From positions 4,251 to 68,250 of the forward strand of contig DATBYF010000070.1 in the NCBI GenBank assembly GCA_036513895.1: DNA of 64,000 nucleotides, written 5' to 3'. Source of the stretch: Palsa-147 sp036513895 (GTDB lineage Bacteria; Acidobacteriota; Terriglobia; Acidiferrales; UBA7541). The notes beneath the pieces were generated by a model. The model was not told where the DNA came from. It did not search any database and worked only from the letters and a program-made list of their open reading frames with translations. Both the position numbers and the translations under genes were made by a program. Of the stretch, positions 50,603 to 59,188 are shown piece by piece; the stretch's first letter is position 1, and every line of letters begins with the position of its first letter.

Positions 50603-52165
50603 GTGCTTCTTTTCTACATTTCGATTTTTGCTGGCAGTGTGCTGCTTTCTGCCATTCTGACGCGCCTCGTGCGTGATCTTGCCGTGCATTTTCGCTGGGT
50701 CGATCCCGCGAATCTCGGCCGTCATCTTCACGTGAAGTCCGTCCCGAGAATCGGAGGGATTGCGCTTTTTCTTGGTTTCACGGCCGCGTCAATCATCGGC
50801 ATCGCGGTGTCCAGATTTGTCGGCAACCGCGAAGCTATCTCAACCCATACGATGCTTTCGATTCTCTTGCCGGCGCTGCTCGTCCTCCTTTTGGGACTGT
50901 GCGATGACCTGTTTTCGCTCAGTCCGTATTGGAAGCTCGGAATAGAAACGATCGCGGCGATCTGGCTTTACGCCGGTGGGTTGGGTATCCATTTCCTCGG
51001 TCCCAATTTCGCGGAAAGCAAACTGCGAATCCCCCTCGGGCTTTTCGCAACGATATTCTGGGTCTTGCTGATTACCAATGCATTCAACCTGATTGATGGC
51101 CTCGATGGTCTTGCTTGTGGCTCAGCGTTTATTGCTGCGATTGTAGTTTGCCTTACTTCACTCTGGGGACATGTTCCGTCTATTTCACTTCTAGCCACGG
51201 CTTTGGCCGGAGCGGCGCTGGGGTTTCTCCGGTACAACTTCCATCCCGCAACTATTTTTTTGGGCGATTCAGGAAGCCTGCTGCTTGGTTTCCTGCTGAG
51301 TGGATTGTCATTCGCAGTCGGTTCGAACGCCGGAGTCTCGGTGGCGGTCGCTGTGCCCGTGGTGTGTCTCGGTTTGCCGATTCTGGATGTAAGCTTGTCC
51401 GTTTTCCGCCGCTTTCTCGGCAGCAAGCCGCTTTTTCGCGGCGACGACGAGCATATCCATCACAAATTGATCAAACGCGGCGTTTCTCATCGCGACGCTG
51501 TCTTGATCCTGTACGGAGTAGCCGCCGGATTTTCGGTTTTCGGGCTAATGTTGGTGCGCGGAAAATGGATGTTCGGATTTGCGGTTGCCGCTATCGGACT
51601 AGGAGTTTGGCGAGGAGTGCGGGAGTTGAAGTACTTGGAGTTTTCTGAGCTCGCGGCCGCGGCCCGTCGCATTCGACAGCGAAGACTGGTCATTGCCAAC
51701 GACGTGAATCTCCGGCGCGCCATCGAATCGATTGACAAGGCGCCACCGGATTTCACCGAAATCTGTGAAATTCTTCGTTCCGCGCTCGAACCGCTGGGCT
51801 TCTCGGGTATAGCCTTCAGTTTCACCGAACCCGATCCAATCGATCGATGCTTGCTGTTTCCAATTCTCACCGACGCGAACGGCAGGCTGGCGGTGATGTG
51901 GCGGGAAATCGATACATCATCGCCCGATTGGGAACTTCGCCTTCGCTTGGTATCGCACGCCGGAAAGCATTTCGGCGATTTTGTCCTCCTACGAGAGGGA
52001 ACTGCAGGGCCGCTATGGCTGGATATGAACCTCTTGAGCGGTGAGTTTCGAAAATCTGTCTCCGAAATTCTGGATCAGGCAATTCAGGCGCTTCCATCGG
52101 ACACCCGGGCTCACGCCATTTCGAAATCACGTGCCACACCAAGCCCCGCGAGAGCCATCGTCTGA
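50603..52165 (+). CDS. WecA-like polyprenyl-phosphate HexNAc-1-phosphate transferase with C-terminal extension
   Basis: A 520-residue protein starting at GTG 50603. Residues 1-330 are a multi-helix PNPT-family enzyme: VPRIGGIALFLGF, the Mg-binding LCDDLFSLSP, NAFNLIDGLDGLA, the active-site FLGDSGSLLLGF, and HIHHKLIKRGVSHRDAV at the cytoplasmic end. It would start each repeat unit by moving HexNAc-1-P to undecaprenyl phosphate. Beyond the last helix lies a soluble extension of about 170 residues (from LKYLEFSELAAAARRIRQRR to the end) that WecA lacks. It has an alternating alpha/beta pattern and no motif I can name. Confidence 0.88.
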   Translation: MLLFYISIFAGSVLLSAILTRLVRDLAVHFRWVDPANLGRHLHVKSVPRIGGIALFLGFTAASIIGIAVSRFVGNREAISTHTMLSILLPALLVLLLGLCDDLFSLSPYWKLGIETIAAIWLYAGGLGIHFLGPNFAESKLRIPLGLFATIFWVLLITNAFNLIDGLDGLACGSAFIAAIVVCLTSLWGHVPSISLLATALAGAALGFLRYNFHPATIFLGDSGSLLLGFLLSGLSFAVGSNAGVSVAVAVPVVCLGLPILDVSLSVFRRFLGSKPLFRGDDEHIHHKLIKRGVSHRDAVLILYGVAAGFSVFGLMLVRGKWMFGFAVAAIGLGVWRGVRELKYLEFSELAAAARRIRQRRLVIANDVNLRRAIESIDKAPPDFTEICEILRSALEPLGFSGIAFSFTEPDPIDRCLLFPILTDANGRLAVMWREIDTSSPDWELRLRLVSHAGKHFGDFVLLREGTAGPLWLDMNLLSGEFRKSVSEILDQAIQALPSDTRAHAISKSRATPSPARAIV

Positions 52166-52321
52166 GGCCTGACAAGTATCCTCGCTGTCCTTCCTCGCTT
52201 AACACCACCTGCCTGCATCGCTAGATCCAGAAGAATTCCCAACACAAGTTTGTATTAGCTCGTCGTAAAATGGCGACGTGCCTTTCCGTCCAAGCGGCGA
52301 ACGCTTCGGGAGTTACGTGCG

Positions 52322-53596
52322 ATGCGGTTTTTGATTCTCACGCAGTATTTTCCTCCCGAGGTTGGCGCCCCGCAGATTCGCCTCTCTGCGTTCGCGCGAG
52401 AATTGATTCGGCAAGGTCATTCCGTCGAAGTCGTGACGGCGCTCCCCAATTATCCGCGAGGTAGAATTTTTGACGAGTACCGCAATCGCTGGCACCTCAG
52501 AGAAACGATCGACGGCATGCGCGTACATCGCACCTGGGTCTATGCATCTCTCGGTGCAGGATGGAAGCGCGCGGTTAGCTTTGCATCATTTGCGATCACA
52601 TCTCTATATAGCGTATTTAAGTGCGCTCGCCCTGATTGGATTTTCGTAGAGTCGCCGCCTCTTTCGTTAGTTTTACCGGCGATTCTCGCGGCGCGGCTAT
52701 GGCGCGTGCCCGTAATTATGAACGTTGCGGATTTGTGGCCGGACTCAATACGCGCGCTGGGACTCGACCGCGGCCCCAACATTATGAAAGTTCTCGCGAG
52801 CCTGGAACGATTCGCTTACGCACAATCGGACATGATTACCACTGTCAGTGATGGCGTCCGGCAGAATTTGGTACAAGAGAAAACCGTGCCGTCGTCAAAA
52901 ATCTTGCTACTTGAGAATGGCGTTGATCCAGATATATTCCGGCCGCTCGCCGTCGACGAGGATTTGAAACGCACGTTGGGAATTCAAGATCAGCGGATCG
53001 TGTTGTTTGCAGGAACGCACGGCTTCGCGCAAGGCCTCGAAACCGCGTTGGCCGCCGCCAAACTTTTGAAGAACGAGTCCATACACTTCTTATTTATCGG
53101 CGACGGTTCCGCGAAAGCGCAACTTGTTCAATTGGCGAGCCAGAGGCGTTTGCGAAACGTTACGTTCCTTGCTCCCGTAAATCCAAATGAAGTCGCGCGC
53201 TACTTTTCTATCGCAGATTACGGCTTGGCGTGCCAGCGGGATGTCCCGCTACTCGAAGGAAATCGCCCTGCCAAAATTACTTCGATCATGGCTTGTGGCA
53301 AGCCCGTCTTATTCGCCGGGAAGGGGGAGGGCGCCCGGCTTGTCGAGGAAGCGCGTGGCGGCGTCGTCGTCCAACCCGAAGATTCTTTGGCGCTGGCAAA
53401 CGCGATTCGCAACATCGTATCGAACCCCGTGAGCGCGGCCGCGATGGGCCGAAACGGGCGCGCTTTCGTCCAACAACATTTCATGTGGGAATCACTGGTT
53501 CGGGAATGGCTCACGCAAGTTCTCGCGTTTCGGAAGTCCGCCGCCCTCGCGTCCAGGGATCGCGAGCGCGCTGCCCATGCTTCGGTGAGTCAATGA
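52322..53596 (+). CDS. GT4 glycosyltransferase (WbuB-like)
   Basis: A 424-residue GT-B protein. The N-terminal block is FLILTQYFPPEVGAPQIRLS, with ELIRQGHSVEVVTALPNYPR; VIMNVADLWPDSIRALGLD belongs to the acceptor half. The donor half starts IVLFAGTHGFAQGLETALAA and has LLEGNRPAKITSIMACGKPV as nucleotide-sugar-binding segment. It resembles the WbuB group but differs from the gene at 49283, so two different linkages are likely. The ATG of the following methyltransferase overlaps its stop codon. A poorly AT-rich 150-base gap precedes it and may hold a promoter. Confidence 0.87.
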   Translation: MRFLILTQYFPPEVGAPQIRLSAFARELIRQGHSVEVVTALPNYPRGRIFDEYRNRWHLRETIDGMRVHRTWVYASLGAGWKRAVSFASFAITSLYSVFKCARPDWIFVESPPLSLVLPAILAARLWRVPVIMNVADLWPDSIRALGLDRGPNIMKVLASLERFAYAQSDMITTVSDGVRQNLVQEKTVPSSKILLLENGVDPDIFRPLAVDEDLKRTLGIQDQRIVLFAGTHGFAQGLETALAAAKLLKNESIHFLFIGDGSAKAQLVQLASQRRLRNVTFLAPVNPNEVARYFSIADYGLACQRDVPLLEGNRPAKITSIMACGKPVLFAGKGEGARLVEEARGGVVVQPEDSLALANAIRNIVSNPVSAAAMGRNGRAFVQQHFMWESLVREWLTQVLAFRKSAALASRDRERAAHASVSQ

Positions 53597-54357
53597 CGAT
53601 CGCCGGGGGGAACGTAGGAATCGCGCCTCCGGAACCGCCGGGCTCATCCTGTTCGCCGGGCGCTGCAAAACTTTCGGAATTGCAACGGATTCGCGAAGCT
53701 TACGCGCGCCGTCAGCGCTCGATACCGACTTCGCGTTACTCACCCCTGGATCGCGCTCACGTTTTCCAAACGGATGAGCTCAAAACGAGCCTTCTCCGAT
53801 TGCTCCGCCGCAGAATCGCCATCTCTCTGGCGGAAGCGCGCATACTTGATGTCGGTTGCGGAGACGGCCGTTGGTTTCGAGTGCTCGGCGAATTCGGCGC
53901 GCAGCCGCAGAATTTGTCCGGGATCGATCTTCTGCCGGAGCGAATCGAACTCGCGCGACAGCTGTGCTCGCCCCTCACGACATTGATCTGCGGCGATGCA
54001 TCGACTTTGCCATTCGCCGATTCGAGCTTCGATATTCTGCTGTCATTCACAGCATTCAGCTCGATCCAAGATCCCGCGTTGAAATCGTCGCTCGCTGCAG
54101 AAATGCTGCGCGTCCTACATCCCGGCGGTTTTATTCTCTGGTACGATTTTTGCGTGAACAATCCTCGAAATTTCGATGTCAGTGGAATCCCGAGAAGGGA
54201 AGTCGAGCGGCTGTTTTCCGGTCGCCGCGTCGAACTTGAACGGATCACGCTTGCGCCTCCGCTCGCGCGCCTCCTTGCCTGGAGCAACCCGCTCCTAAAA
54301 GCGCTTTCGAGTGCCCGATTCTTGTGCACGCATTATTTTGGATCGATCACGAAATGA
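53593..54357 (+). CDS. Class I SAM-dependent methyltransferase
   Basis: The ATG at 53593 overlaps the glycosyltransferase stop (ATGA) and gives 254 residues. SAM motif I is RILDVGCGDGRWFRVL, motif II LSGIDLLPERIEL, then LICGDASTLPFADSSFDILL and MLRVLHPGGFILWYDF as motifs III-IV. This is a standard methyltransferase-11 fold. ELQRIREAYARRQRS before it is a helical lead. It overlaps the aminotransferase gene downstream as well, so it is locked in the sugar-modification part of the locus. The target could be a sugar hydroxyl or amine; not readable. Confidence 0.87.
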   Translation: MTIAGGNVGIAPPEPPGSSCSPGAAKLSELQRIREAYARRQRSIPTSRYSPLDRAHVFQTDELKTSLLRLLRRRIAISLAEARILDVGCGDGRWFRVLGEFGAQPQNLSGIDLLPERIELARQLCSPLTTLICGDASTLPFADSSFDILLSFTAFSSIQDPALKSSLAAEMLRVLHPGGFILWYDFCVNNPRNFDVSGIPRREVERLFSGRRVELERITLAPPLARLLAWSNPLLKALSSARFLCTHYFGSITK

Positions 54358-55553
54358 ATCAACATCATGCGAGAATGCGTTCAATTCCATTTCACCGGCC
54401 GTCGGTGGCGGAGTCGGAAGTGCAGGCGATCGCCGATGTGATCCTGAGCGGCACGCTCACCATGGGCCCGCGCACGTTGGAATTTGAAAGACGATTTGCC
54501 GCGTATTTAGGCGTTCGGCATGCCGTCGCAGTCTCAAGCGGTACCGCTGCGCTACATCTTTCGCTCGAGGCCGCGGGGGTCGGACCTGGCGATGAAGTGA
54601 TTGTGCCGACTACGACATTTACTGCGACAGCCCAGGCGGTCATTTATCTCGGCGCAAAGCCGATTCTCTGCGATATCAACCCCGCCACATTGAACATGGA
54701 CTATAGGGATGCGCGCTGGCGGATCAACTCGGCAACGCGCGCCATCGTGCCTGTGCATCTGGGCGGCAATCCTTGCGACATGCGCGAAATTGCAGAGATT
54801 GCGCGGCAGCACAATTTGCGTGTCGTCGAAGATGCAGCGCACGCACTGCCTTCGCGATATTACGCGCAATTAATCGGCTCTATGAGCGAGTTCACCTGCT
54901 TCAGTTTTTACGCGACTAAGCCGCTCACCACCGGCGAAGGTGGCATGATTACGACAGATAATGACGAAGCGGCAGCTCGTATACGATTGATGCGTCTTCA
55001 TGGAATCGACCGGTCGGGCGACGAGCGAGCGGGGAGCAACGGTTCCTGGGACTATTCAATTCGCGAAGCCGGCTACAAATACAATTTCACCGATATCCAG
55101 GCGGCTCTCGGAATCGTTCAACTGGCCAAATGCGACGCGATGCGAGACAAACGAACACGTATCGCTCAGCTGTATTCAAAAGCGTTCGGCGCGATTGACG
55201 CGCTGGAAACCCCTAACGTAAGTGAGAACTGCGAATCCTCCTGGCATTTGTACATCCTGCGATTGCACCTGGATCGCCTGAGCGCCGATCGCAACGAGTT
55301 CATTCAGCGCATGTCGCAGAAAGGCGTCGCCTGCAGCGTCCACTTTATTCCGTTGCATCTCCAGGATTTCTACCAGCGAGCCTACGGATATCAGTCCGGC
55401 GATTTTGCCTGTGCCGAGGCCGAATTCCAGCGCTGTGTTTCCCTTCCAATTTATCCGGATCTGTGTGACGAAGAAGTTGAGTACATCGTTGAAGCAGTGC
55501 GGCAGACCGTCGCTGGCCTTTACGTCCCTAGTGCGATTGCGGTCCGTGCCTAG
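54354..55553 (+). CDS. DegT/DnrJ/EryC1-family sugar aminotransferase
   Basis: A 399-residue PLP enzyme from the ATG at 54354, which overlaps the preceding stop. Family blocks are FHRPSVAESEVQAIADVILSG, the cofactor-phosphate loop AVSSGTAALHLSL, VVEDAAHALPSRY with the Asp that contacts the pyridine nitrogen, and FSFYATKPLTTGEGGM with the Schiff-base Lys. CSVHFIPLHLQDFY is the substrate-binding end. Paired with the CapD-type dehydratase that follows, it probably makes a UDP-4-amino-4,6-dideoxy-GlcNAc (the reaction of PglE or PseC-like enzymes). The exact stereochemistry is unknown. Confidence 0.9.
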   Translation: MNQHHARMRSIPFHRPSVAESEVQAIADVILSGTLTMGPRTLEFERRFAAYLGVRHAVAVSSGTAALHLSLEAAGVGPGDEVIVPTTTFTATAQAVIYLGAKPILCDINPATLNMDYRDARWRINSATRAIVPVHLGGNPCDMREIAEIARQHNLRVVEDAAHALPSRYYAQLIGSMSEFTCFSFYATKPLTTGEGGMITTDNDEAAARIRLMRLHGIDRSGDERAGSNGSWDYSIREAGYKYNFTDIQAALGIVQLAKCDAMRDKRTRIAQLYSKAFGAIDALETPNVSENCESSWHLYILRLHLDRLSADRNEFIQRMSQKGVACSVHFIPLHLQDFYQRAYGYQSGDFACAEAEFQRCVSLPIYPDLCDEEVEYIVEAVRQTVAGLYVPSAIAVRA

Positions 55554-56640
55554 CCGCGCGCCGTTTCACGAAGTCTCGATGGAAGACCTGCTCGGCCGAC
55601 AGCCGCTTCAGGTTGATCTCGACGCGGTCCGCCAAGGTCTGGACGGCCGTGTAGTCCTCGTAACGGGGGCGGCAGGATCTATCGGCTCCGCGCTCCGCCG
55701 ACAAATCATCGAATACGGCCCTAAAAAAATTGTTTGTGTGGACCGGAACGAGCATGGTCTCGCGTTATTGCAGCGAGAGTGCTCGGATCTCCACGCCCAG
55801 AGGCGCATCGTGACTGTCGCTGCCGATGTTGGCGACGAGAATGCAATACGGCGATGCTTCACCGAACACCAAATTGACTTCGTATTTCACGCCGCCGCAC
55901 ACAAACATGTCCCGGAAATGGAAACGAAGGAAGTCGAAGCCGTAACCAATAATATTTTCGCGCTTACCACTCTGCTCGATGTCGCCGAAGAACACTCTTG
56001 CCGCGCTTTTGTGCTGATTTCGTCTGACAAAGCCGTGAATCCTGCGAGCGTTATGGGGGCGACCAAGCGCGTCGGGGAACTGATTCTCGCGTCACGTCCT
56101 TTGAAAACGATGCGATGCGTGTCAGTCCGCTTTGGAAACGTCCTTGGCTCGAGCGGCAGCGTGATTCCGATATTGCTAAACCAGTTGCGTCGAGGCCTGC
56201 CGTTGACCATAACACACGCCGGAGCTCGGCGATTGTTCATGACCGCCCGAGAAGCAGTTTCTCTTTTGCTGCAGGCGTTCACGATAGGAAGCCACGGAGA
56301 TATCTTGGTCCTCGAAATGGGCGAGCCAATAAATATTTTGGAGATGGCGCGATCTTTGATTCGGCTCTCGGGTGTATCCGAAACGTCGGTGAATATCGAA
56401 TTCATCGGCTTGCGGGCCGGTGAAAAGCTCGAGGAAGAGTTGTTCTATAAAAATGAAAGCGTGACGTCAACCTCATGTGAGGAAATCAAACGTGCCCGCA
56501 TGACTTACGGAAGCTGGCCCGAACTTCAGCTGCAACTTGAAGCGTTGCGGGCGAGTCTGAATCAGGGCGGTCCAGATCAAATTCGTGCCCGCCTGAGGAA
56601 CATCGTTCCGGAATTTCGTGACTGGAAGCAGGTCGGATAA
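55546..56640 (+). CDS. CapD/FlaA1-type UDP-sugar 4,6-dehydratase lacking the membrane domain
   Basis: I choose the GTG at 55546, since homologues keep residues before the EDLLGRQP motif; the ATG at 55579 is the alternative. Of 364 residues: VEDLLGR-like MEDLLGRQPLQVDL, Rossmann loop VLVTGAAGSIGSALRR, FVFHAAAHKHVPEME, and LISSDKAVNPASVMGATKRV with Met in place of the catalytic Tyr (MxxxK). LRAGEKLEEELFYKNES ends the domain. Usual CapD/WbpM proteins have four N-terminal helices and a second Rossmann-like region; these are absent, so this is a short soluble form. It overlaps the aminotransferase gene by eight bases. Confidence 0.88.
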   Translation: MPSRAPFHEVSMEDLLGRQPLQVDLDAVRQGLDGRVVLVTGAAGSIGSALRRQIIEYGPKKIVCVDRNEHGLALLQRECSDLHAQRRIVTVAADVGDENAIRRCFTEHQIDFVFHAAAHKHVPEMETKEVEAVTNNIFALTTLLDVAEEHSCRAFVLISSDKAVNPASVMGATKRVGELILASRPLKTMRCVSVRFGNVLGSSGSVIPILLNQLRRGLPLTITHAGARRLFMTAREAVSLLLQAFTIGSHGDILVLEMGEPINILEMARSLIRLSGVSETSVNIEFIGLRAGEKLEEELFYKNESVTSTSCEEIKRARMTYGSWPELQLQLEALRASLNQGGPDQIRARLRNIVPEFRDWKQVG

Positions 56641-56710
56641 AGTCCGGGTTACTAACTGGGTATCTCGCCAAAAATTCCTCGCCAAATCGACCGAAAGCCT
56701 CTATACTTTT

Positions 56711-56728
56711 TTTGGCACGATAGTTGCT
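56711..56728 (+). promoter_or_regulatory. Sigma-54 (-24/-12) promoter
   Basis: TTTGGCACGATAGTTGCT contains TGGCACG, four bases, TTGCT. The GG (56714-56715) and GC (56726-56727) dinucleotides are twelve bases apart, as sigma-54 holoenzyme requires. Transcription would start near 56740, about 40 bases before the GTG of the regulator gene. No enhancer-binding activator is encoded in the window. Confidence 0.75.
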
Positions 56729-56778
56729 CCACCCCCCTCCCTGTTTTGCCTGAATACAATCTTTCGCAGAGGTATCCC

Positions 56779-57441
56779 GTGACTTCCTACGAGATTCGTC
56801 TCTTCATTGTTTCTGGCAATCGTCTTCTTCGAGAGGTTCTGACTCGGCTATTCAAGGCCCGGGCGCGGATATCGGTAAGCACTGCGGAGAAACTGACGCG
56901 TCAGACGGCAGAGCAAATCGTCTCAGCGAACACCGACGTTTTGCTGCTCGACACTCCTTCTCCGCTTTTTGAGCACACCGATCATGTTCGACAAATGCGC
57001 GCGGCAATTCCCGCGTTGAAAATCGTGCTGATGGCCATGGACGATGACGACCGGTTGTTTCTCGAAGCCGTAAAGCACGGAGTATCTGGATATGTTCTAC
57101 GTGACGCCGCGGCCTCGGATGTCGTTGCGGCTGTAAGAGCCGTCGCGCAAAGCGCAGCGGTATGTCCACCGCAGTTCTCGCGCGTCCTTTTCGATTTCGT
57201 GGCGCAACATTCCGCGACTGGCGGAGCGGTGCCCGACGAATTGCCCTTCCCGCTGACGCGGCGCGAGCGGCAGCTCGTCCCTTTGATCGCGCGTGGCCTG
57301 ACCAACAAGGAAATCGCCGCGCATTTCAATCTGTCCGAGCAAACTGTAAAAAACCACATTCATCGAATGTGCAGCAAAGTTGGCGCGGACGGGCGGCTCA
57401 ACATCCTCGAAGTGTGCGGGATTCAGCCAATGTTTCAGTAG
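56779..57441 (+). CDS. NarL/LuxR-type response regulator
   Basis: I take the GTG at 56779, which follows AGAGGT; TTG 56746 would place the start nearly at the predicted transcription start. The 220-residue protein has a receiver domain (IRLFIVSGNRLLREVLTRLF, phosphoacceptor candidate in VLLLDTPSP, GVSGYVLRDAAASDVVAAV) and a LuxR-type helix-turn-helix: LTRRERQLVPLIARGLTNKE and LSEQTVKNHIHRMCSKVG. The receiver lacks the usual N-terminal acidic pair. It probably controls the polysaccharide locus. It converges on argJ with only 26 bases between stops. Confidence 0.88.
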   Translation: MTSYEIRLFIVSGNRLLREVLTRLFKARARISVSTAEKLTRQTAEQIVSANTDVLLLDTPSPLFEHTDHVRQMRAAIPALKIVLMAMDDDDRLFLEAVKHGVSGYVLRDAAASDVVAAVRAVAQSAAVCPPQFSRVLFDFVAQHSATGGAVPDELPFPLTRRERQLVPLIARGLTNKEIAAHFNLSEQTVKNHIHRMCSKVGADGRLNILEVCGIQPMFQ

Positions 57442-57467
57442 TGCCTAGAATTTCACAAGGGTGGTAA

Positions 57468-58676
57468 CTAAGTGCGGTAGCTCGCGTTGATTCGAACGTA
57501 ATCCCCTGTGAAATCGCACGTCCACATTCGGGCCGTAGCCCGGCCGGAACGTAAATCCATTCTGATCGGAACGTACTTCGATAACATCTTGCGATGTAAC
57601 CCTCGCTCGTTGAAAAAAACTTCCAACCCGTTCCTGCATACGCGCACGCCGGCGAGGTCAATGTGGACGCGGCCTGGTTCGAACGGCACTCCTGCGCGCC
57701 CAGCTGCCGCCAATATTCGACCCCAATTCGGATCGCCGCCAGCGAGCGCGGTTTTGACGAGTGGCGAATTTGCAATGGTCCGCGCGATTGTCTTTGCGTC
57801 TCGCTCTGTCTTCGCGCCGCGCACTTCAATTTCGATAACTCTCTTTGCGCCCTCGCCGTCCGCGACAATCGCCAAGGCCAGGCGCCGGCACACTTGGGCA
57901 AGCGCTTCGGCGAAGGCTGCGTAGTCCGTTGTCGTTCCGCGAATTGCACGCGATTCGGAGGCGCCGTTGGCGAGGATCGCTACGGTGTCATTCGTGGAAG
58001 TATCCCCATCAACGGTGATCGCATTGAACGTGCCACACACCGCATCGCGCAGCCCGGAAGTGAGCAAGTCGGGCGCGATCACGGCATCCGTGACAATGAA
58101 TGCAAGCATCGTGGCCATGTTTGGCTGAATCATGCCGGCGCCCTTTGTGCAGCCGAGGATTCGCACCAATTTCCCCCCGATTTGAACGCGCTCAGCTGCC
58201 CACTTAGGTTGCGTGTCCGTCGTCATGATGGCGCGAGTCACCTTCGCAAATGCAGGTGCGGTTGACTGTCGAGCGCGCACCAAATCCGGAAGCGCATCAA
58301 GAATCTTTCCGACTTTGAGGGGCACCCCGATAACCCCGGTCGAACAAATTAGAATTTGCTCGGGCGCGCATCCCAAATGCCGCGCCGCCTCCCGCGCAGT
58401 TCTCGTCGATGCTGCAAGGCCGCTTGGCCCTGTTGCGCAATTCGCATTTCCCGAATTCACTACAATCGCTCGCATCCGCGTGCGGCTTTTGCGAAGGTGT
58501 AATTTGGAAAGAGCTACAGGAGCAGCTTGAACCAGGTTTGTCGTGAACATCGCCGCCGCCACGCTCGGCGTTTCGCTCACGATTGCGGCGAGGTCAAGCC
58601 CGGACTTCTTCAGGCCACACGAAGCAGCCGCAAACGTAAATCCCTTGGGCAGATCCTTCGCTTCGAGGCGGGCCAT
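57468..58676 (-). CDS. argJ: Glutamate N-acetyltransferase/amino-acid acetyltransferase ArgJ
   Basis: The start is set at 58676, where ATG overlaps the TAA of the upstream gene by one base; a longer frame exists but is not needed. The 402-residue protein transfers the acetyl group from N-acetylornithine to glutamate. KGAGMIQPNMATMLAF contains the self-cleavage site before the catalytic Thr. VVNSGNANCATGP, DGDTSTNDT and GGDPNWGRILAA are further family blocks. It is the last gene of the arginine operon. Whether it also uses acetyl-CoA cannot be told; a separate GNAT gene just upstream suggests it need not. Confidence 0.95.
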   Translation of the reverse strand: MARLEAKDLPKGFTFAAASCGLKKSGLDLAAIVSETPSVAAAMFTTNLVQAAPVALSKLHLRKSRTRMRAIVVNSGNANCATGPSGLAASTRTAREAARHLGCAPEQILICSTGVIGVPLKVGKILDALPDLVRARQSTAPAFAKVTRAIMTTDTQPKWAAERVQIGGKLVRILGCTKGAGMIQPNMATMLAFIVTDAVIAPDLLTSGLRDAVCGTFNAITVDGDTSTNDTVAILANGASESRAIRGTTTDYAAFAEALAQVCRRLALAIVADGEGAKRVIEIEVRGAKTERDAKTIARTIANSPLVKTALAGGDPNWGRILAAAGRAGVPFEPGRVHIDLAGVRVCRNGLEVFFNERGLHRKMLSKYVPIRMDLRSGRATARMWTCDFTGDYVRINASYRT

Positions 58677-59188
58677 TATTCGGTTTGAACGGTTTCCGAA
58701 GCAACAGAGAGTATGTCGAGAGCCGCGTTTACTTCCGAAACGTTCATCACCACAGCGGAGAGGCGGCATGTCTGTGACTTCCAGCAATGAACGCAATCGC
58801 GGTCAATCTTCTCATGCAGCGCGAAGCGGTTTGAGAGTGCGAAGCCCTGGCGGATGAAGAACTCAGGAGAACTCGTCAACGCGATAATTCGTCCGATTTT
58901 TCTCTTTTCGGCCAACTCGAGCGCGGCCTTCATCAAACGCGTTCCAATTCCGCGCCCGCGAATAGCAGGATTTACCGCCAGCGATCGAATTTCCGCGAGA
59001 GCGGAACTGTACCACTCAAGCGATACGCATCCGATGATCGCCGCATCTTCCACAGCGACAAGAAATCCACTGAGATGCCGGCAAATATCCTCTTCACTTC
59101 GCGGCAACAATGTTCCTTGTGCTGCGTAGTGCTCGATTAGGTTCTGAATCGCGGGAATGTCTGCAATGCGAGCCTTGCGCGTTCTCAT
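58676..59188 (-). CDS. Short ArgA-like N-acetylglutamate synthase (GNAT family)
   Basis: A 170-residue GNAT acetyltransferase. RKARIADIPAIQNLIEHYAA with GTLLPRSEEDI is the start typical of short mycobacterial-type ArgA proteins. The acetyl-CoA loop is VNPAIRGRGIGTRLMKAAL (R/QxxGxG/A) and FFIRQGFAL is the last strand. The gene overlaps argH by four bases and argJ by one, so it belongs to the arginine operon. It would supply or replenish N-acetylglutamate. The C-terminal 25 residues are poorly conserved. Confidence 0.85.
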   Translation of the reverse strand: MRTRKARIADIPAIQNLIEHYAAQGTLLPRSEEDICRHLSGFLVAVEDAAIIGCVSLEWYSSALAEIRSLAVNPAIRGRGIGTRLMKAALELAEKRKIGRIIALTSSPEFFIRQGFALSNRFALHEKIDRDCVHCWKSQTCRLSAVVMNVSEVNAALDILSVASETVQTE

